Shown here: positions 10,491 to 23,700 of the stretch, piece by piece | Layout: every line of letters begins with the position of its first letter | Position numbering within the stretch: the stretch's first letter is position 1 | DNA from: Eopsaltria australis | Taxonomy: Eukaryota > Chordata > Aves > Passeriformes > Petroicidae | Direction of reading: 5' to 3' | NCBI GenBank assembly: GCA_034509425.1 | Contig: JAVTVJ010000496.1 | Location: forward strand, 434,001 to 498,000 | DNA: 64,000 nt | The notes under the pieces: generated by a model | What the model was told of the DNA's origin: nothing | The model's input: the letters and a program-made list of their open reading frames with translations, nothing else | Databases searched by the model: none | Made by a program: the position numbers and the translations under genes

Positions 10491-13400
10491 ATCCATATGT
10501 GGCCTAAAAAATCAACATGGCAACCTTAAAAACCTCTCATTGCAGGTATTTGATGGGGAGGGAGAAAATTCAAAGGAGGAATATACTTTTAGCTTAGTTG
10601 TGATCTGTTCAAAGCCAATTAAAGATCAATAAAATACAAGCCTGGGAGTTTTATAGCCTAGTTAGCACCTTGTGGTACAGATAAAAGTCCTTAGCTGGGA
10701 AAGGACAGTTTTTGTTTCTGTCTCAGTCTGATCTGCAGGGCAGGTTCTAGTTTGCAGCTACAGGATGGCTGATTGGGCCACTGGATTATTTTGGTCTTAT
10801 TGCTCTTCTTTAGTGTGCTTTTTGTGGTGACATGATTTAAGATCTGCTTGAGTATCCTAGTAACTAGCATACTGTTGTACCTAAGAACCTGAAACTGAAG
10901 AGTGAAATTTTTTTTAATGATTTAAGAGTGGGTTCAAGAGCAAACATTTTGTTCATTTTCTACTCTGTCTCATGTTGATCAGCTGAAGTGTTGCTTGCAA
11001 TGAAAGTGGCATGAGATATGAGTAAACATTTTAATTCAGTCTGCTATTGAAATACTTATGCTTTAATAGAAAATTTTACTTTACCTAATTACCATAAAAA
11101 CTGAAACTTGTCATTCAGTTGCATTGAGAGTAGCTAGCTGTGCTATCAGATTCTCAGAATACAACTTATTTATTATTTTAATTATCTTCAACATATAAAT
11201 GCAAGAAAAAGAGTGCATGAAGGCAAGAAACCTCTTGCATTTCTGGTATAATTTTTGTCTTGTTTCATGTCTTTTACAAAATACCCTAGATTAGGCTTTG
11301 GCAATGGTATGGAACAGATCCGAGTGGGTAACAGCGATGTCTTTAAAAGCTGCTGAAATGAAGACGTGAAAGAGAAATTTGTGTTATTTTCTCACTGCTC
11401 AGCTATGGAGCTTCCTTTTAATCAATGAAAATGCAAAATATGCATACTATCAAAACAGCAAGTCTAATCAAGAAATAGTGCATTGTGATGTTAAAAATAC
11501 TTTCAAGTTTGTGATCATAAATCACAAGTTTTCAATATTTTCAAGTTTGTGATCATAATGCATTTGTTAAAGGTCATTTAATTCATAATCCACTTCATTA
11601 CATAGTGTGAGTTAAGGGAGGAACTAATTCCAAAGCCAAGCTCAAGGACCACAAAGTAGATGTTGATCAGAGGAATCAGCAAAGAATCACATGAGACAGA
11701 ACTGCTGCTGCTGAAAAACCTTGTCATTAAGAAACAATCCAAACTGTAATACCATTGGTAGCAAATTAGATGTCATAGCCAGCATCACAACAAACTGACA
11801 CCATTAGTCTATCTTTCCACCCCTAGATCCTTGCTCCATCACAAATGAAACAGTTTAGGAGATAAAGACCAATAACCTCCCCATCTAAAAATGTCAAGAT
11901 GTTGAGGCATTGCACTTGTGTTTCAGGTCATGCCTGCCTCCTTCACACATAAATAAATAAAACTTGTTGGCACTAAACCGACATAAAGCCTTATTCAAAT
12001 CAGAATTTCCACACTAGATTGCCAGGTAACTCTATCTCAGTGAGATAGCTTGAGCTAGTTAGATTTCATAATCTTTCAGCTTTGCTGCAAAAGCACGATC
12101 CATCTGGATGAAAATATTTCGATGATCAGGAAACTACATTACTGCATTGTGGTGCAATACAGCTCCTCAGCTAGACAGGTTACCCAGAGAAAGCCAAAAT
12201 ACACTCTCCACTTCTTATTCCAGATTTATGCAGAGAGAGAGAGAATTTTTAAACAAGTCCTGATTCTCAATGTTTTCAAATATTCCATGTCGGTAGTTTG
12301 AATTAATTAAAGTTTAGGAGTTGACACTTATGTTCTTTTATTATAAAAGAATGTTTCATTATCGAGAAAAATATCATCTGCTCAGCAAAAATAATAAAAT
12401 GAAGGACTCTCATAGGATTTTCTTAGCTTCTGGGCTGAACGCAGCAGTGTATAAAGATGCCAAAACAAAGACACACAAGAAAACATGCTGAAGTAAGACA
12501 ATTCATTGTACACCACCTGCCTGTGGCAAGATAAAGTAAAAAATGCACAAGAGATGCTAGTTAAAACAGATGTTAGTTAAAATGCTCTGTGAATTACTTG
12601 AAAGGTATATCAATACTATCAGAGAGAACAGAATATAAGGAACCATAGGTTAAATGCATTATCTGGAAAGTTAAACAAAGTTTCATTTAAAAAATGATTT
12701 ATCTCTACTTCAAAAATGTCTACACATCTTTTAACCATTCACATGTAGCCAAAACATGTCCCCTTCTACTTTGGTGCAGTTAAGGGAATGGTAACTTCTG
12801 GTGCTATGAAAGAATTTCATAAGATAATTGGTTGCCAACAGAATAAAGCCTTGCTTTGTCAATAGAAAAAGTCAATTTTTTCGGAGATTCCAGCACTACA
12901 ATCCGATGTCTGCTATTGTTCATTCCTACTGGGTGTAAAAAGCTTTAAAGAATGCTGAGTTGTTTGTGGGGCTGTGTTGCATCTGGACAATCTTCCTCAT
13001 AGATATGCGAAATAACATTTATTCATTTTTTTTAAATAGAAAGCTCATATGTTTGCAGAACAAAAAAAAAAAAAAACAATACAATTGTAAATCATTCTCC
13101 ACCAAGGTATTCTTTTTCCTTTACCACATACATGTACTGACTCTTTCAGACTTTTTTAAAGCTTGCATTTTGGGGTTTTTTGTTTTGGTTTGGGTTGGGT
13201 TTTTGGTTTCTTTTTTGTTTGGTTGTTTTTTTTAATTTGGATTCTTTTTGTGCGAATTGTTTGTAAATGAAATTACACTGAAGCAAAAGAAAGTAGCTTT
13301 CTTGATTTTTGGACAATGTAAATTAATTTTGTTGAGTACACAGGGCCAGTTACAAAATCAGGCCTTTAAAAAAAAGAGAGAACGAGCAAAAGAAATTCAA

Positions 13401-16400
13401 TTATTTATTCACTGTGGAGTCTAACAGTCCTGTTAGACCTGATAATAGCAAGTACTTTGGATAGATTTTCAGTTTCTTTTCTAGAAAAAGGAGACTGACT
13501 TTGGGACTTCCATCTGTACAAAACATTTTCTTGATGTAAAACTGAGAAATAAAAGTCAATATATGGACCATACCTCTTTGGGGCACAAGCTTAGACTTGC
13601 AATCAGTTTGAGAAAATCAGTGGAAGGTGTAGGACTACAGAAAATCGCTACCAGCTCCTTGCTTTGGTAGGTCATGTACTCACATGTGTTTTCATATCCA
13701 AACCATTTTATTATGTACCTGTTGAGTTTGCTTCCTTCAAAACATACCTGACAGAGAATCTCAAATAGTAATAAAAAATGACTGACCAAAAAAACAAACA
13801 AAAAAAACCAACCAGACAGCATTAACTGCAAGAGGGTTGTTGGTTTTGAGCCTCTCCCCTCGACACACTGCACACCAATTCAGGGCTCTTCGCTTTGCTG
13901 TTTTTCTGTACACGGATACAGTAACAGGAATATTTAGCCATCCATGAACCAGAAACTATGACTGCTTGTAGTGCCATTAAATATGTAGCAGTACAAATTT
14001 AAATTTACACGAAATTCACTTATGTTGACTCTACTCTTTATTTTGCTGTCTGTATGTTCAATTATTATGGATTACATTAGACAAAAGGAAAGCTATTCTA
14101 CAACATACATTGCATTAAGTATTATTGTCAAATATGTTATTTTTTGCTTATAAGTTCTAGTGCTAGTTAATGTTTGTTATATTAAATGAAAAATATAAAT
14201 ATGCTAATTCTATGCTTTTCAAGTATCTGCAAAAAAATAACGGAAAAAATAGTAATTGTCTAGAAATTCAGTAGTAGAGAGAAGTATATGTATTTGCAAT
14301 ATTTTTAAGTTTAGCCTTCAAGCAAGTCATATTTTCTGCTAATTATGTGCATTGCTGCTACCAGTTTATCTTGTTACTTTCAAACTATTTTCTGTCAGGA
14401 GAAAGATTTCTTAACATCTGTATGTACATGGCAAACTTCACTCTTCCCCTACCATTAGCTATCAGAAGGGGAGGAAAGACAAGCAGAATAGCAGAGATGA
14501 ACAAAACCTCATTGTTCGCAGTATTCCAGATCCCAGCTGAAGACCAGACACATTTAATGCACACACACATACTTGTGTACACACCCAGCAACAGATCCCC
14601 AAAAGAGTTAAAAAAAATAAAAAGCATGCCTGCAAAATCTCAGCACAATAATAATTCTCCAGAAAATTACCAGATAAATTTGTAAAAATCACAAATATTA
14701 TGAAAGTATTGAAAATGAGTAAATCTTACTGTAAAATGTGACCAGTAGAAGTTCCATTTTGGAATTAAATTTTCCCACACACCTAGGAAGTGATCTTTTG
14801 TTGTTTACATTCTTCTTCTCCATGTCTACTTTGTATCCTGTAGATTTTTTTCTTACTTTTTCAGCATTTGTTTGAGTTTGGCAAGAATATTTTCCCAGTT
14901 AATTACAGGAAAGCTGAAGATTACTATTAACAGCTATTATTGATTATTAATAATTTTCTTAAAGAGCTACTTTACCTTTTATTTCTAGATGGTCTGTTTC
15001 TGTTTGTCTTCATTTGTTGAGATAAAAGCAAATAAAATCTAATTCACATAGATAACTGTTACAAAATATAAAAATCTGTCAAGCTATAAGGAAAAGACTA
15101 TCTGAAATTTGCTAAGAAGAAAAACATACATTTTAAAGTAAAAACTAATCTCTGTACAAGGAATTATTTGAAACCCCCGACAGGATGGTAAGAGAGTGAT
15201 GTAGCTAAATGAGTACATTTACCTATTATTGTCAGGAAGAAAAAAGCAGCCGTTATCATCATAGAGTGATTAATACAATTAGTCAGTTATTTTCAAATTA
15301 AATTGAAGCTGTATTCAAAAGATGAGTGTCATACTACTCATTCTGCTAAAGAGGAAGAAGAATAAAGACAATGACTGCCACTAGCAGCAGAGTTCAGAGG
15401 TCAAAGCACCCACAAAATATAGGATGCTCTTTTCCCATCCACTGATTTAATAAATATTTTCTGGCAGGCCTCATCCCACAATGCATTTTGACCCTTTTAG
15501 AATATTAGACTAAAGCCTGTTTTTCTTCACAGCTTCCATTTCATGCATAGCTCATTTTCTTGTGTGTCTCTTCTCAGAAGCAGTAGGATACTTCTTTATC
15601 TCACACTTCACTCAGGCCTAAAGAGTAGGGTGGGTGTAATTAGATCTTAAAAAGCTGGGAAATTCCCTGCTATGGAACTTCAGTGCTACAGATGCAAATG
15701 GAGAAAAAAAATTCAAGTGTAGTCTTGTCAACACAATTATTGAAAAAAAGATGAAGTTTGGCATAGAAATATTTTACTGATAAAGGAAAACCTGTACAGG
15801 CAATAGTAAATTATATACTTAAACATGGAGAAAGTTTCTGCGGATCTTGAATTTAAAAATATGTTGAGCGTTTTACCGAATAGTTTCCCAATAGTGAAAG
15901 CTCATGAATAACCCTCTTCCCCTGGATCTGACTAATAAACATCTGAACAAAAAATCCATTTACTTTCTTTAAAAATCAAACCTATTAACTAAATAAAGTA
16001 AGAATGCTTTTTTAGACCTGCTACTTTTCTTGAGACAGTTTGTAATACAGAATGACAACACCACGAAGAGACTACGTTGTGTGGTAGATACTGGTATAGA
16101 GAACTGGGATGAAATTCTGGTGTACATAGTAATGGATTTTTAGCCCAGCTGACTCGGGATTTCGTGGTGGTTAGATGTTCAGAAGTTTCATTCATTGTAT
16201 CTGTTTAGTTTTTTAAATACAATTCCAAAAACAATTGATATTCTCTTTGTTTCATATGTTTTAACATATGTTTGCTCCCATATTAATATCTGAGTGTAGG
16301 AAATGACTGTTGTTTTCTGAGTCTTTATGGAATTTGAACAAGTGGGGAATCTAAGTTGAAAGTTACCAGCATTTGTTAATAGCTCCCAGGGTCCTCAGGC

Positions 16401-16619
16401 TCCAAATATATGACAAGGTATTTGCAAACTTCTGTAGCCCAGTGCAAGAAGTGGAATCCTGTTATTTCATAAACTCACCATATCACAGTACTATCAGCTC
16501 CACCCTGGACAAATACAATGCAGCTTTCTTTCTGTGGAGTATAGAATATCAGTTACAGATTTCATTTTCTAAAAGTTAAAATGGGACTGTTTGTAGCTAT
16601 TTCTGTATCCCTTGAAAGT
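10491..16619. other. Long unique AT-rich non-coding region
   Basis: About 6 kb without a credible gene. The open frames (such as 12960-13235, 13556-13873, 14347-14685) are up to 112 codons, overlap antisense partners and consist of low-complexity or hydrophobic-biased translation of T-rich DNA. Simple repeats include a poly-A of 15 near 13060, T/G-rich sequence at 13165-13235, and A-rich sequence at 13790-13815. A short direct duplication lies at 11503-11558, listed separately. No LINE or LTR recognised. Intron or gene-desert sequence is the most likely reading. Confidence 0.55.
11503..11558 (+). repeat. Short direct duplication with a small inverted repeat
   Basis: The 19-mer TTCAAGTTTGTGATCATAA occurs twice about 36 bases apart. 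Between the copies is GTGATCATAAATCAC, which can fold back on itself. Probably a local duplication by slippage or repair; no function implied. Confidence 0.7.
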
Positions 16620-16920
16620 TCAAAGAACCCCAAGGCACCATTTCTCCTGACTGTTCCTGTCCCCTCCCTGACTTCCCCCCCAGTCTGCCTAGGGCACAGA
16701 GCCCTGTGTTAGCCCCTGGCCCAGTGGCACAACAGCAGCTCTCCAGCACCACACAGCCCTGCCCTGCCTGGCCATGGGCCCACATCTCGCCCATCCCCAG
16801 GGAGATGCCCAATGCCCAGGGCTGCACTGGTGTCCCCCAGCTGCCCACTTCTGGTTGGAGGTGGGATGGACCCTGGCACCTGACTCTCCCCTGACCCCCA
16901 CTCTGTCCTGGCAGTCACCC
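16620..16920. other. Isolated GC-rich patch, unidentified
   Basis: A sharply bounded C/G-rich block with few CpG, many CCC/GGG runs, and short open frames on both strands (76-83 codons). The low CpG content argues against an active CpG island. It may be a decayed retroelement or a methylated, CpG-depleted remnant. I do not recognise a family and no coding signal is convincing. Confidence 0.45.
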
Positions 16921-17269
16921 CATGTGTTCTTCCATACAATGCATTTTCAATGGATCTTTACTGTTTATAATTTTTCTTGAAGTACTATGTTGCATAAAAT
17001 GCTAAACATATGATAATATAAGAAATGCAATTTTATGGCAGCTCTTCTAAATCACTCAACAGATTGCCTATATTTTAAACTGTGCTTGTCTGCCAATTTA
17101 CCACACATTATTTTTACAAATAACTTCATACTGACTGTACACAAAGACTGAATGCTTTAAATAGCGAGCCACATAAACGAGGAACAAGTTAAAGAATAGT
17201 AGACTGAAGTACATGCAGCTTTCTTGCTTTTTTGGTTTGTTGTTGTTTCAAGTGAGGGTTCATTTGAGG
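16921..17269. other. AT-rich spacer
   Basis: Plain AT-rich sequence between two GC-rich patches. No gene or named repeat seen. Confidence 0.5.
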
Positions 17270-17625
17270 TGACAGAGCTTTGCTGGGGAGCAGCGTAGGT
17301 TGCTGCGCTGCGGCGAGCGAGGTGTCGGTCAGCCTGCGAGGCCAGCGCTGCGCTGCACTGCCCTGCGCCGCCTTGACACGAGCCAGTGCCTCCTGAAGGA
17401 CCCCTCTCAGGACAAGACAGGCATTCGCTTGAGGACATTTCTCTCCTTTCCACCTCCAGAGATGCATCATGTCTTGTCCTGTCACAGCTGCCGCAGTGTC
17501 GCTAGGTCCCTGGAGCAGCCAGTGCTGGCAATGTGCTGAGCTGCAGGGGTGCCCATCTGTGGTACAAGCATTGTCAGGAGCATGGCGTGGCAGAGAGCAC
17601 AGGGCTGTACGGTCTGCACTCTCTT
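17270..17625. other. Second GC-rich patch, unidentified
   Basis: GC-rich, with CpGs clustered at 17300-17385 (a GCTGCGCTGCGGCGAGCG-type segment). Two overlapping minus-strand frames of 98 codons (17157-17453, 17189-17485) cross it; their translations are Ala/Gln/Ser/Arg-rich and match nothing I know. It could be a small CpG cluster, a decayed LTR or an unrecognised exon. No splice sites are convincing. Confidence 0.4.
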
Positions 17626-20600
17626 CTCCAGCTGTATCTCTTTGTGACAGATTTCAGAACTTGAGATTCAGGTTTTCTGCACATATGGCTGTATTTGTTA
17701 CATTTAGCCACATTTTCAAGACTTCTTTCGCAGCATAATGGAACCCAAGAGCTTCATATTTTGTTTAAAAATAAACTTGTTCTCATGCAATCTTATGACT
17801 CTGGGATTTGAAGTGATAGGCATGTCAAACCTGTAGTTTAACTAGGGCTTCAGAGTAGAGAGGATGAAAGAGACAGAATAAGGACAACTAGAGTGATGCT
17901 TGTGAAAAAAATAATTGAGCACATAAGTGGCTTCTTTCATATTGTTTCCTTTTCCTCTTACATGTAGATTAGTACTTCTGAACCTTCCAAGGAGATTGAA
18001 ATTGTGAGCTCAGTCTGGGAGAATTGGGGAAGAAGGTAAAAATAGCATGAGAAATTTTTAATCCTTTTCCCTGACTTCTCCATATGAACAGTAAACACTA
18101 GAGCAGGTAGACTGGCCTGAAGATACATTATCTGTGTGTTGTTTAACATTACCTTCAAAATGCAAGTGTTGAAAAATCAAGAGAGATACTTCTGTCTGTC
18201 CATCTGTCTTTCAGCTGTTCTGGGCTCATGTAAGCTGTTTGTCCCATAGCCCAGATGTGTTTTCCAGATGATAAACAGAAACTCCTGTGGCAGAATTTCC
18301 AAACGCTTGCATTACTTTAGTAGAGTCTGTCATGATTTTTATTGGTATGTATATAAAGAGAGAAAAATTTCTTACTCCATTACTATTCTGACTCCATTTT
18401 ATTTTGATTTCAGAGAGTCAGTTCATGAATCATGATATATATATATATAGGTAACTTATGATAGGTATTTTAAAAATATGGATTTGTAAAATATTGCTAT
18501 TTTATATATATATACACACACACACATATATATGCTTCATGGCTTTTTGGTTTCTGTGTCTGAAAATTCGTATTTACTATGTGCATGAATTTTCAGCATT
18601 CTTATATTGTTTGATTATTTTGTAGTCAATATTTCTAGGACATAAAGATGTATTTGTGTCTGTTTATTTTTCTTCTGACAACCTTCTCAACTGGTTTTTA
18701 CTTTTAATTCTGTATTGAATTAATTCTTGCCATTATATTTGAGGTAGATATTTTCTATGGGGATTAAAGATAGAGTGTTCCAAGTTTCAGATAAAATTTC
18801 AAGAGGAAAATAAGTATCTTCCAAATATATTAATATGACTTGCTATAAAATGTCTATTTGTGAATAACTGTAGTTACAATTCCTTAAATTGATCCAGAAC
18901 TGCTTGTTAAATAAAATATTTGATGAGCATATATGATACCAATAAACATACTAGAAACTATCTGTGCATATTGTTCTATTTTATCTTTTTACTGCATGAA
19001 CCAGTCTTCATAATTTCAGAGTATTCTGCAAAGTATCAAGAACTCAGTGAAGACATATAATGTTTTCAAGCATTCAGGTTTTTTTAGTAATTCAGGAATG
19101 TCCTAGCAGTAATGAGAGATGTGATACATCTCCCATAAGTCTTGTGTCTTCCTTATGTGAGACATTCTGTCATGTTGGATTCAAATCTGTCTTACTACCA
19201 GAAAGACCTGGTGTTTTCCTCTTTGCCTTTAAAATTATGTACTAACAATAGAAGTACTCACTGAAGAAACCATGGTTACGGTGGGCATACGCTATATCTG
19301 CATCACTGTGGATTCCTTTTCATTTTTGCTGTGTCCTTCATTGTAGATATATGCAGCGTCTCCATTAGTAGCAGTTGCTCTGGTATTGAGAAAAACGGAG
19401 AGAGGGAGGGCAAGAGGAGCAGAGAGAGATCCTAGCTATGCTCTTTCTTCAAGAAAAAGAATTCAAGAAAGAATTCTCAGTCTTCAAAATTCTAAATACG
19501 CCCTTGTGACCCTTCACCAAGTGGAAGAAGAGTAGGAAGAAACATGCTGACTTGGCATCACTCCTTTTCAAATGGCATATCAGTTGTCCTTCCTTCTGCA
19601 TCACTGATGTAAACCCAAACACACACTAGGCACTTTTCTCCCCAGAATCAGGGCCTGACCAAAAATCAATGAAGCCGTTCTCAAAGTACAATACTGGTCA
19701 GCAGAAGTTTAAACGTGTCAGAATAGGAATCTAGATGGTCAGCAAAGAAAGCAATGGATGTATCGCTTTTCAAAACAAATTAATCATCTCTTCCCCTTAT
19801 ATATAAATCTTCTACACCAAAATAGCAAATAGAGCAGAAAACAAAATCTTCCATATTAAATTTTTTCTCAACACAGTATGACATTTACAGCTACAGGGCT
19901 TGAATTTCATTTGCATGGAGTGTTACCTCACATCTGCCTTTTCTTTGGACCATGCTTGGACATTCTTTTTCAGTAACTACTTTGGCACCCAGCTTGAAGA
20001 TGGTGAGTCTAATTGTGGATTAATGGCATGTTTAGAATTCCTTCCTTTAGAAGCAACTTGGTTTAATTGTGTGAAGCTTAGGTTGGTTAGTCTGCTTAGG
20101 GGTTTTTATGAAGAGGAAAACAACATTCATTATCACTTCTAATTTTTACATGATACCTACTGTATTTTTCACTGTGGAGTAGTTTATGCAGTATAGTAGG
20201 AAAACAAAAAACAAACAAACAACAAACACCCCTCCCACCACCAAATTAAACCAAAACAAAAATAAGCCACCAAACGGTTTCAAACACAACTGTACAGGAG
20301 GAAGATTCCTCAACTCAGAAACGTGAATGAACAAGCCTCTCAAAAGATTGAGTCCAGATGTGTTTTGGACAATTGAGGAGTGCTGTTGTACTTGTGGTTA
20401 ATGTGTTTGTGTCCATTCCTTTTCATTTTTTCTACCATTGTAATTTTAAACTACCATTGTAATTTTAATTACATGTGTTTTTTCATTATTCCTTACTGAG
20501 TGGTGGTGTGCACTGTGCCGGAGCTTAGCATTCAAGGTATTTTGATCACCACAAAAACCACCAAGCCAGTAATGCAAGCTTGTATACCTACAAAGAAATT

Positions 20601-22370
20601 CAACAATTTGCAGAATCATGTCCTCTCTTTTGGAAGAAAAGGTAACATACTGAATAGAGCATTTTTAGAATGGTTCAGGAATGCTGATTTTAAATAATCA
20701 TAAACAATCCAAATCCATCCTTATTGTGTCTACAAAAATGCAAACAGGCTTTCTGTCCGTTCTGAATATTCCAGTCTTTTCTTCTATCTCCCTTTTTTTG
20801 CTGATATATGGAATTGTACGAGTACTCACTTGAGCTGAGGAGACAGCAGTGTCACCTTTCTTATTGCTACATTTGCAGAAGTCAGCTTGGATGACACCAA
20901 CTCCATGTGGTTAACATCTGTGGGGATGACTAGAGGATGGTCTGGCAACAGAAATGATGGGTAAAAGCAGGATGCAAAAAAAGGTTAATTGTTCGAATAT
21001 GAAGAAAAGAGAAGTGATTTGCCCAGTGGAAAAATAAATGAAATAAAAATGGACAAAAGAAAGAAAAATAGAAGAAACTCTAGCAAAGGAAAGAAGAAAC
21101 AAATTAGTGTGACAACATGAGGAGGCCTGTTTCCTAATCCAGCAATAAATGTGTTGTGAGCACTGAGCTAAGACATTTTACTTCATAAAAGTGTCACCTC
21201 ATTTAAAATCATATATCTTTAGGCAAGATAATTAGGTTATATATAGCAAAGGTGAAAGCAGTTTGATGCATTTTACTTTTTGTCTGAGGTGTTTTAGTAA
21301 TACTTATTTTCTGTATTCTAATATGAATGAAGGATTCACATCTCAAAATGGGACTTTTTTTCCCTATGCACCAAATAAAAGCTTTTTAGTTATGCTGTGG
21401 CCATAGAATAATGCAGCCTTTGTTGCTCTGTGGTGTTTTATTCCCTTAGGAAGACAGAACCTTAGGTTGGAGGTATGAAAAATGCTGTTCATCTTTAAAC
21501 CTAAGATCAGTCAAACATCTACAGAACCTTTTATTTCTTCTTCTACCCTGTGCATGCATGGAAACATTTGATCTCAAGTTCTGAAGAAAATTTGGAAAGA
21601 GCACTAAGGGAAAGGTTTCATCTTTGAAATATCTATGTAAATATTTCCTGTCTGTAGCTTCCTTGAGGAAAAATTGAATTTAAACCGGGAAAGCTGAAAA
21701 AAAAAATTGCTTTCAGAGCAGGAAACACAAATTGCAATAAAACTAAAATATCTTCATTAAAAGAAAATTATTAAAAATAATATAATTCCAGCAAGAACAA
21801 TAAAAGTGAATGTAAAAGCAAGTGGCATTTTTAGAAATAAATAAGTGAACTAGTAACTTGTAATTCAGACAAATTTTGTGATCTGTTAAGAAATGACCAA
21901 TGGTCTTGAAAATGCCTCTGTAAAATAACATTGTGAATATTACATTTCTTGTCACTGCTTAATATCCCTTATCAAATGAGCAATGCTTGAAAACTGGACA
22001 GCGTTAGAAATGGCTGGAAGGAGAATGAGAAAGCATGCATGTTCTCACTTGGAATTATAAGCAAGCAGAATCTCCTTGAGTCATGCTACTACCAATAACA
22101 AATATTTAAGAGTCGGAATTTAACAAGTTGGCCTTGTCTAGATACAACATTTGCACTGTTTTAATTGAAATTTTATATCTTTAGCTGAACGATATAGAAA
22201 AGGAGATTAAATGAAGGGCTCTTAACACGTATGGCTGTAACAAGGCTGGATCTAAGAATAAATCTTAAAAGCAATCTGAAACAAGGAAGGAATTATACCT
22301 GCATTAAAGGAGGAAAAAATTTCAATGTTAAAACTCTATAATGCAGAATTTTTTCATGACCGTGGTTAAT
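17626..22370. other. Unique AT-rich non-coding region
   Basis: No credible gene over 4.7 kb. Contents seen: a TA/CA compound microsatellite at 18437-18533, a short direct duplication of CTACCATTGTAATTTTAA at 20432 and 20451, and an A/C-rich stretch at 20200-20265. All open frames are 60-80 codons with no recognisable motif. Confidence 0.55.
18434..18534 (+). repeat. TA and TA-CA-TA compound microsatellites
   Basis: (TA)n at 18435-18450 is followed 55 bases later by a (TA)n(CA)n(TA)n block at 18504-18533, which is nearly symmetrical. Typical dinucleotide microsatellites. Confidence 0.85.
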
Positions 22371-22371
22371 T

Positions 22372-22485
22372 ACAGAATCATAGGATCATTAAGGCTGGAA
22401 AGGACCTCTAAGATCATTGAGTCCAACCACTGACATAGCAGTTCCTGGTCTACCCCTAAACCGTGTCCTTAAGCACCACAAATTC
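22372..22485 (-). mobile_element. CR1: CR1 LINE 3'-end fragment
   Basis: From ACAGAATCATAGGATCATTAAG onward, through the 'ctggaaaggacctctaagatc' and 'gagtccaacc' words, this is the complement of a CR1 3' untranslated end, so the element lies on the minus strand. About 115 bases remain and no reverse-transcriptase coding survives. The CR1 tail octamer faces left, confirming orientation. Confidence 0.88.
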
Positions 22486-23695
22486 AACCCTATCAACAGA
22501 AATAAAAAACCCACTTCCGATTAAAATATTTTTGCAACTCACTCATACAAAAAGGCATATAACTTAAAAAAACTCCTTTTCCTAAATTTATATTGCATTA
22601 TTTCGACAGAATTATGCATAGAGGCCTATACCTGCCTTTGGATCATTTAAGGATTCAAAAAACAAAGTGTCCATTAAATGTAAGGCCTTAGTATGTCCTC
22701 AATATAGTAACTTAATAGAACCTATTTTGTTTTAGACTATGTTTTAATATATTCCAGTGAAGCAACACCGTTTGCATTGATTAAAATTGGATTTCATACT
22801 GTTTTTGTCAAAATTTAAAGAGAGATGAAGAGTTGGCAAAAAGTATTCTGAAATCCCTGTACTCTGCAAGCACAGGAATAATTTCAATTTATGGATAAGA
22901 TTTAAAAATTACTTAAGATCTAATTTACATTTCAAAGTCCCTAGCTCCACTTTGGGTTTATGTCCCTGTGGCTGTATGTCAGTGAGCAGATGAAAAGATT
23001 ACCCAAACATTGATGCTGTCCCACAGCCAGTTAAAGAAAACTGATGGCATAGCTCATGAACTTCTGAGGACCAGAGCCCTGTCCTACCAGGACTTTATGT
23101 CAGAAGTCTCATTCACAAACTGAAGCAAATATGACAGAAAGCCCCTGGCAAAAGCCTGCATCAGTTATGAGCGCATTTGAGGTGAGAGGTTTTGAATCAC
23201 ATTCCTCATCTGCCTGAACCTGTATTTTGGACAAATGCCCTGAGCTGATCAATACCTCAGTCCTACATGTTCAAATTCTTCCTTTTTCTGCAAACAACAG
23301 AAGGTTCTTTGGGCCAAAACTGTAACATAGAAGCTAGAGTCCTTACCTGTGGTGCACTGAGACCAAAATACCTCCTTGCCTCTTCTGGATCTAAATTTAA
23401 AACACTAAAGGAGTACAGGTAGAATGACCTCTGAAAGAGGGTTTTGGTGTTCAGACCTCCAGTGGTTTTCACACTGATTTTGTTGATGAAGCCCCTGCTT
23501 CAAATAGAACTTTTGCATTTTCACATGCCTTAACTGAGGAACTTTAACACTAATCTCTGGACAATTTAATGCAGAGAATTTCTACCAAGGTATCTCAGTC
23601 AGAAAGAATCACCTATCTGGCTAGATTTAGATATTGAACTTAAATAAAGAGTAGATGCTTACTTTCTCTCAGTTTTTCAGCATTTCAGTTCATGA
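22486..23695. other. Unique non-coding DNA
   Basis: AT-rich, no recognised repeat. A minus-strand frame at 23263-23472 (69 codons) contains an acidic/basic stretch followed by a CAG|GTAAGG sequence that resembles a splice donor. No upstream acceptor or family match supports an exon, so it is not called. Confidence 0.5.
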
Positions 23696-23700
23696 TTGGC

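Noticed and set aside
23263..23472. Minus-strand exon ending in CAG|GTAAGG
   Set aside because: Only a donor-like motif is present. No acceptor, no codon or family evidence, and such motifs occur by chance.
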